Below, one piece after another: positions 14,132-15,845 of a stretch of DNA of 15,845 nucleotides. Both the position numbers and the translations under genes were made by a program. The number at the start of each line of letters is the position of its first letter. Position 1 is the stretch's first letter. The notes under the pieces were generated by a model. It saw nothing but the letters and a program-made list of their open reading frames with translations. It had not been told where the DNA came from and ran no database searches. This DNA is from JALYGK01 sp036259835. Lineage in GTDB: Bacteria > Actinomycetota > UBA4738. The DNA lies in NCBI GenBank assembly GCA_036259835.1, contig DATABA010000030.1, positions 1-15,845 on the forward strand, written 5' to 3'.

Positions 14132-15507
14132 GACAGCACCTCACCGAGCTCGATTTCCCGACCTTCGGGCAGCACCTGCTCCAGCGCTCCCATCGTTCCA
14201 CCGGTCCGCGCGGTGACCGCCTCGACGCGCGGTCGCCCTTCCTTCAGGGGACACCGACCGAGACGGACGTGCTCCTCGTATTCGTCGCGGAAGTACTTGA
14301 TGGAGGAATCGAGCGGCGACACGGCGCCGTCGGCCAGGGCACAGAACGACTTGAACAGCATGTTCCCGGCCACGTCCTTGATGAGGTCGATGTCCGCCGA
14401 CTTGCCGTCCCCGCGCTCCATCCGCCGAAGGACTCGAGCAAGCCACCACGTTCCCTCGCGGCAGGGCGTGCACTTTCCACAGGACTCGTGTGCGTAGAAC
14501 TGCGTGAATCGAAGGGTGGCGTCGACGATGCAATCCCGCTCGTCGAGCACGATCATCGCTCCCGTCCCGAGGAGCGAGCCGGCAGCCTGTATCGAATCGA
14601 AATCAAGAGGCGTGTCGAGATGGTCGGCCGTGAGATACGGCGTGGACGAGCCGCCCGGCGTCCACGCTTTCAACTTCCTGCCGTCGCGGATGCCGCCGGC
14701 GTACTCTTCGATCAGGACCCTGGCCGGCGTTCCCATCGGCGCTTCGTAGTTCCCCGGCCGGTTGACCTTGCCCGAGACCGAGAAGATCTTCGGGCCGGTC
14801 GACTTCTCCGGGCCGATGCCGGCGAACCACTCCGACCCGCGATCGACGATGTGCGGGATGCAGGCAAGCGTCTCGACGTTGTTGATGATGGTCGGAGACC
14901 GATACAGCCCTTCCACGGCCGGGTACGGCGGACGAAGCCTCGGCTGTCCGCGATACCCCTCCAGTGATTCGAGAAGAGCCGTCTCCTCCCCGCAGATGTA
15001 CGCGCCGGCGCCGCGGTGGACGACCACGTCCAGGTCGAATCCGGACCGGAGGATGTTGCGTCCGAAGTACCCCCGGTCGTACGCCTCCCCGACGGCGCGC
15101 TCGATGACCGTTCCCGGCCACACGAACTCGCCGCGGCAGTAGATGAATGCCGTCTGCGACTGGTTCGCGAAGGCGCAGATCGCAACCCCTTCCAGCAACT
15201 GGTGCGGATCGCGTTCGATCAGCTCACGGTCCTTGAACGTGCCGGGCTCGCTCTCGTCCGCGTTTACAACGACGAACACCGGCTTGCCTGTGTCCTTGGG
15301 GGTGAGCGACCACTTCGATCCCGTCGGGAATCCGGCGCCGCCGCGGCCACGGAGGCCGGAGGCCTGGACCTCCCCGATGACGTCATCGGGGTTCATCCCG
15401 AGCACCTTGCGAAGCGCCTGGTAGCCGCCGGCGCGCTCGTAACCGTCGATTCCAACCGCTTCGGCGTTGTCCCACCGCGCCGTGAGAACCGGTTCGAACT
15501 CAGCCAC
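14128..15507 (-). CDS. nuoF: NADH-quinone oxidoreductase subunit F (NADH/FMN site)
   Basis: NuoF binds NADH and FMN and carries cluster N3; it takes the hydride from NADH and passes electrons into the chain. I choose the GTG at 15507, giving 459 residues beginning AEFEPVLTARWD, because AGGGGAG lies 5 nt upstream. The frame is open 17 codons further, but those lie within nuoE and the predicted extension is Arg/Pro-rich. Motifs: Gly-rich GLRGRGGAGFPTG (51-63) for NADH/FMN, VVNADESEPGTFKDR (80-94), GAGAYICGEETALLESLEG (167-184), and the N3 ligands ESCGKCTPC (Cys343, 346, 349) with Cys389 in FKSFCALAD. The start lies 8 nt inside the end of nuoE. Confidence 0.96.
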   Translation of the reverse strand: MAEFEPVLTARWDNAEAVGIDGYERAGGYQALRKVLGMNPDDVIGEVQASGLRGRGGAGFPTGSKWSLTPKDTGKPVFVVVNADESEPGTFKDRELIERDPHQLLEGVAICAFANQSQTAFIYCRGEFVWPGTVIERAVGEAYDRGYFGRNILRSGFDLDVVVHRGAGAYICGEETALLESLEGYRGQPRLRPPYPAVEGLYRSPTIINNVETLACIPHIVDRGSEWFAGIGPEKSTGPKIFSVSGKVNRPGNYEAPMGTPARVLIEEYAGGIRDGRKLKAWTPGGSSTPYLTADHLDTPLDFDSIQAAGSLLGTGAMIVLDERDCIVDATLRFTQFYAHESCGKCTPCREGTWWLARVLRRMERGDGKSADIDLIKDVAGNMLFKSFCALADGAVSPLDSSIKYFRDEYEEHVRLGRCPLKEGRPRVEAVTARTGGTMGALEQVLPEGREIELGEVLS

Positions 15508-15845
15508 CGGAGCTCCCCTGACTTGGGGGCGCGTGTTGCGGGCGGGCCGGACCTTCACCCATAGGTCCCTGCGCCGATCCGTCGGGCGGAACTTTGGCTT
15601 CAGCAGGAACGGGTTCGACGGCCGGCCGAAGACTGTGGATTCCTGCGAGGGTGAGCGAGACTTCCTTCAGCTCGCCCGGGACGCCGCCGCGAGATGCCTC
15701 CGGAACCTGACCCGCTCGAATCGACTCGATCATCTGCTCGAGCTGGCCTTCCGTCACCTTGTCGTAGAACAGGTAGTTCACGGCGAGAACCGGGGCCTTG
15801 TCGCAGGCTCCCATGCACTCCTCCTCTTCACCGTGGAAGAGGAGG
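15500..15845 (-). CDS. nuoE: NADH-quinone oxidoreductase subunit E, 3' part only
   Basis: NuoE is the thioredoxin-fold [2Fe-2S] (N1a) subunit that pairs with NuoF. Only the last 114 full codons are present; the 5' end lies beyond the right edge. The reading runs LFHGEEECMGACDKAPVLAVN, containing the last two cluster ligands (ECMGAC) and the DKAPVLAVN strand typical of the family, then YDKVTEGQLEQMIESIRAG, the usual final helix. About 75 further residues form a Pro/Gly/Ala-rich low-complexity tail (AEAKVPPDGSAQGPMGEGP and onward) that goes past the usual NuoE end. The stop overlaps nuoF by 8 nt. The promoter of the operon is outside the window. Confidence 0.94.
   Translation of the reverse strand, partial: LLFHGEEEECMGACDKAPVLAVNYLFYDKVTEGQLEQMIESIRAGQVPEASRGGVPGELKEVSLTLAGIHSLRPAVEPVPAEAKVPPDGSAQGPMGEGPARPQHAPPSQGSSGG

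Noticed and set aside
1..15845. CRISPR arrays, tRNA or rRNA genes, insertion sequences, prophage genes
   Set aside because: I saw no regularly spaced repeats, tRNA-like cloverleafs, transposase motifs or phage proteins; the minus strand is almost fully occupied by the genes listed.

Overview
The window is a high-GC bacterial segment. Almost all of it is one minus-strand transcription unit for the proton-pumping NADH:quinone oxidoreductase (respiratory complex I). The NuoI ferredoxin region, a NuoG with a full C-terminal molybdopterin-oxidoreductase-like part, a long-chain polyprenyl diphosphate synthase directly after nuoN, frequent GTG starts and a probable leaderless gene all suggest a member of the Actinomycetota, probably an uncultivated lineage. 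That placement is an inference from protein flavour; no rRNA or other taxonomic marker is present.

Layout, in the direction of minus-strand transcription (right to left): the 3' part of nuoE at the right edge, then nuoF, G, H, I, J, K, L, M and N, nearly all joined by 1-8 nt stop/start overlaps. Next come a polyprenyl diphosphate synthase that probably makes the menaquinone side chain, and an aldo/keto reductase. A gap of about 520 nt follows, between the aldo/keto reductase stop (2115) and the regulator start (1588). After it come an HTH-TPR transcriptional regulator and finally the 5' part of nuoA, which runs off the left edge. Relative to the usual nuoA-to-N order the cluster looks permuted: E-N first, then four non-complex-I genes, then A. 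The alternative is that this nuoA belongs to a second nuo cluster.

The most interesting region is about 1590-1811. Divergent from the HTH-TPR regulator, on the plus strand, lies an unlisted 29-codon ORF with a good promoter, an excellent Shine-Dalgarno sequence and the architecture of an exported pro-peptide: basic MKR, about 18 hydrophobic residues, a VSA signal-peptidase-like site and a short tail GYPWPR. A cytosolic XRE-HTH protein with about nine TPR-like repeats next to a tiny exported peptide is the hallmark of RRNPP-type peptide quorum sensing (Rgg, PlcR, PrgX, NprR), which is best described in Firmicutes. Here it would be an apparently undescribed peptide-receptor pair, placed inside a respiratory-chain locus and directly upstream of nuoA. 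The inferred model is that the peptide is secreted, processed and re-imported, binds the TPR domain, and changes regulator binding at the shared intergenic region. Nothing in the sequence proves this, and no oligopeptide permease is visible in the window.

The complex I genes look intact: the iron-sulfur ligands of NuoF, G and I and the pumping-path glutamates and lysines of NuoK, L, M and N are all present.
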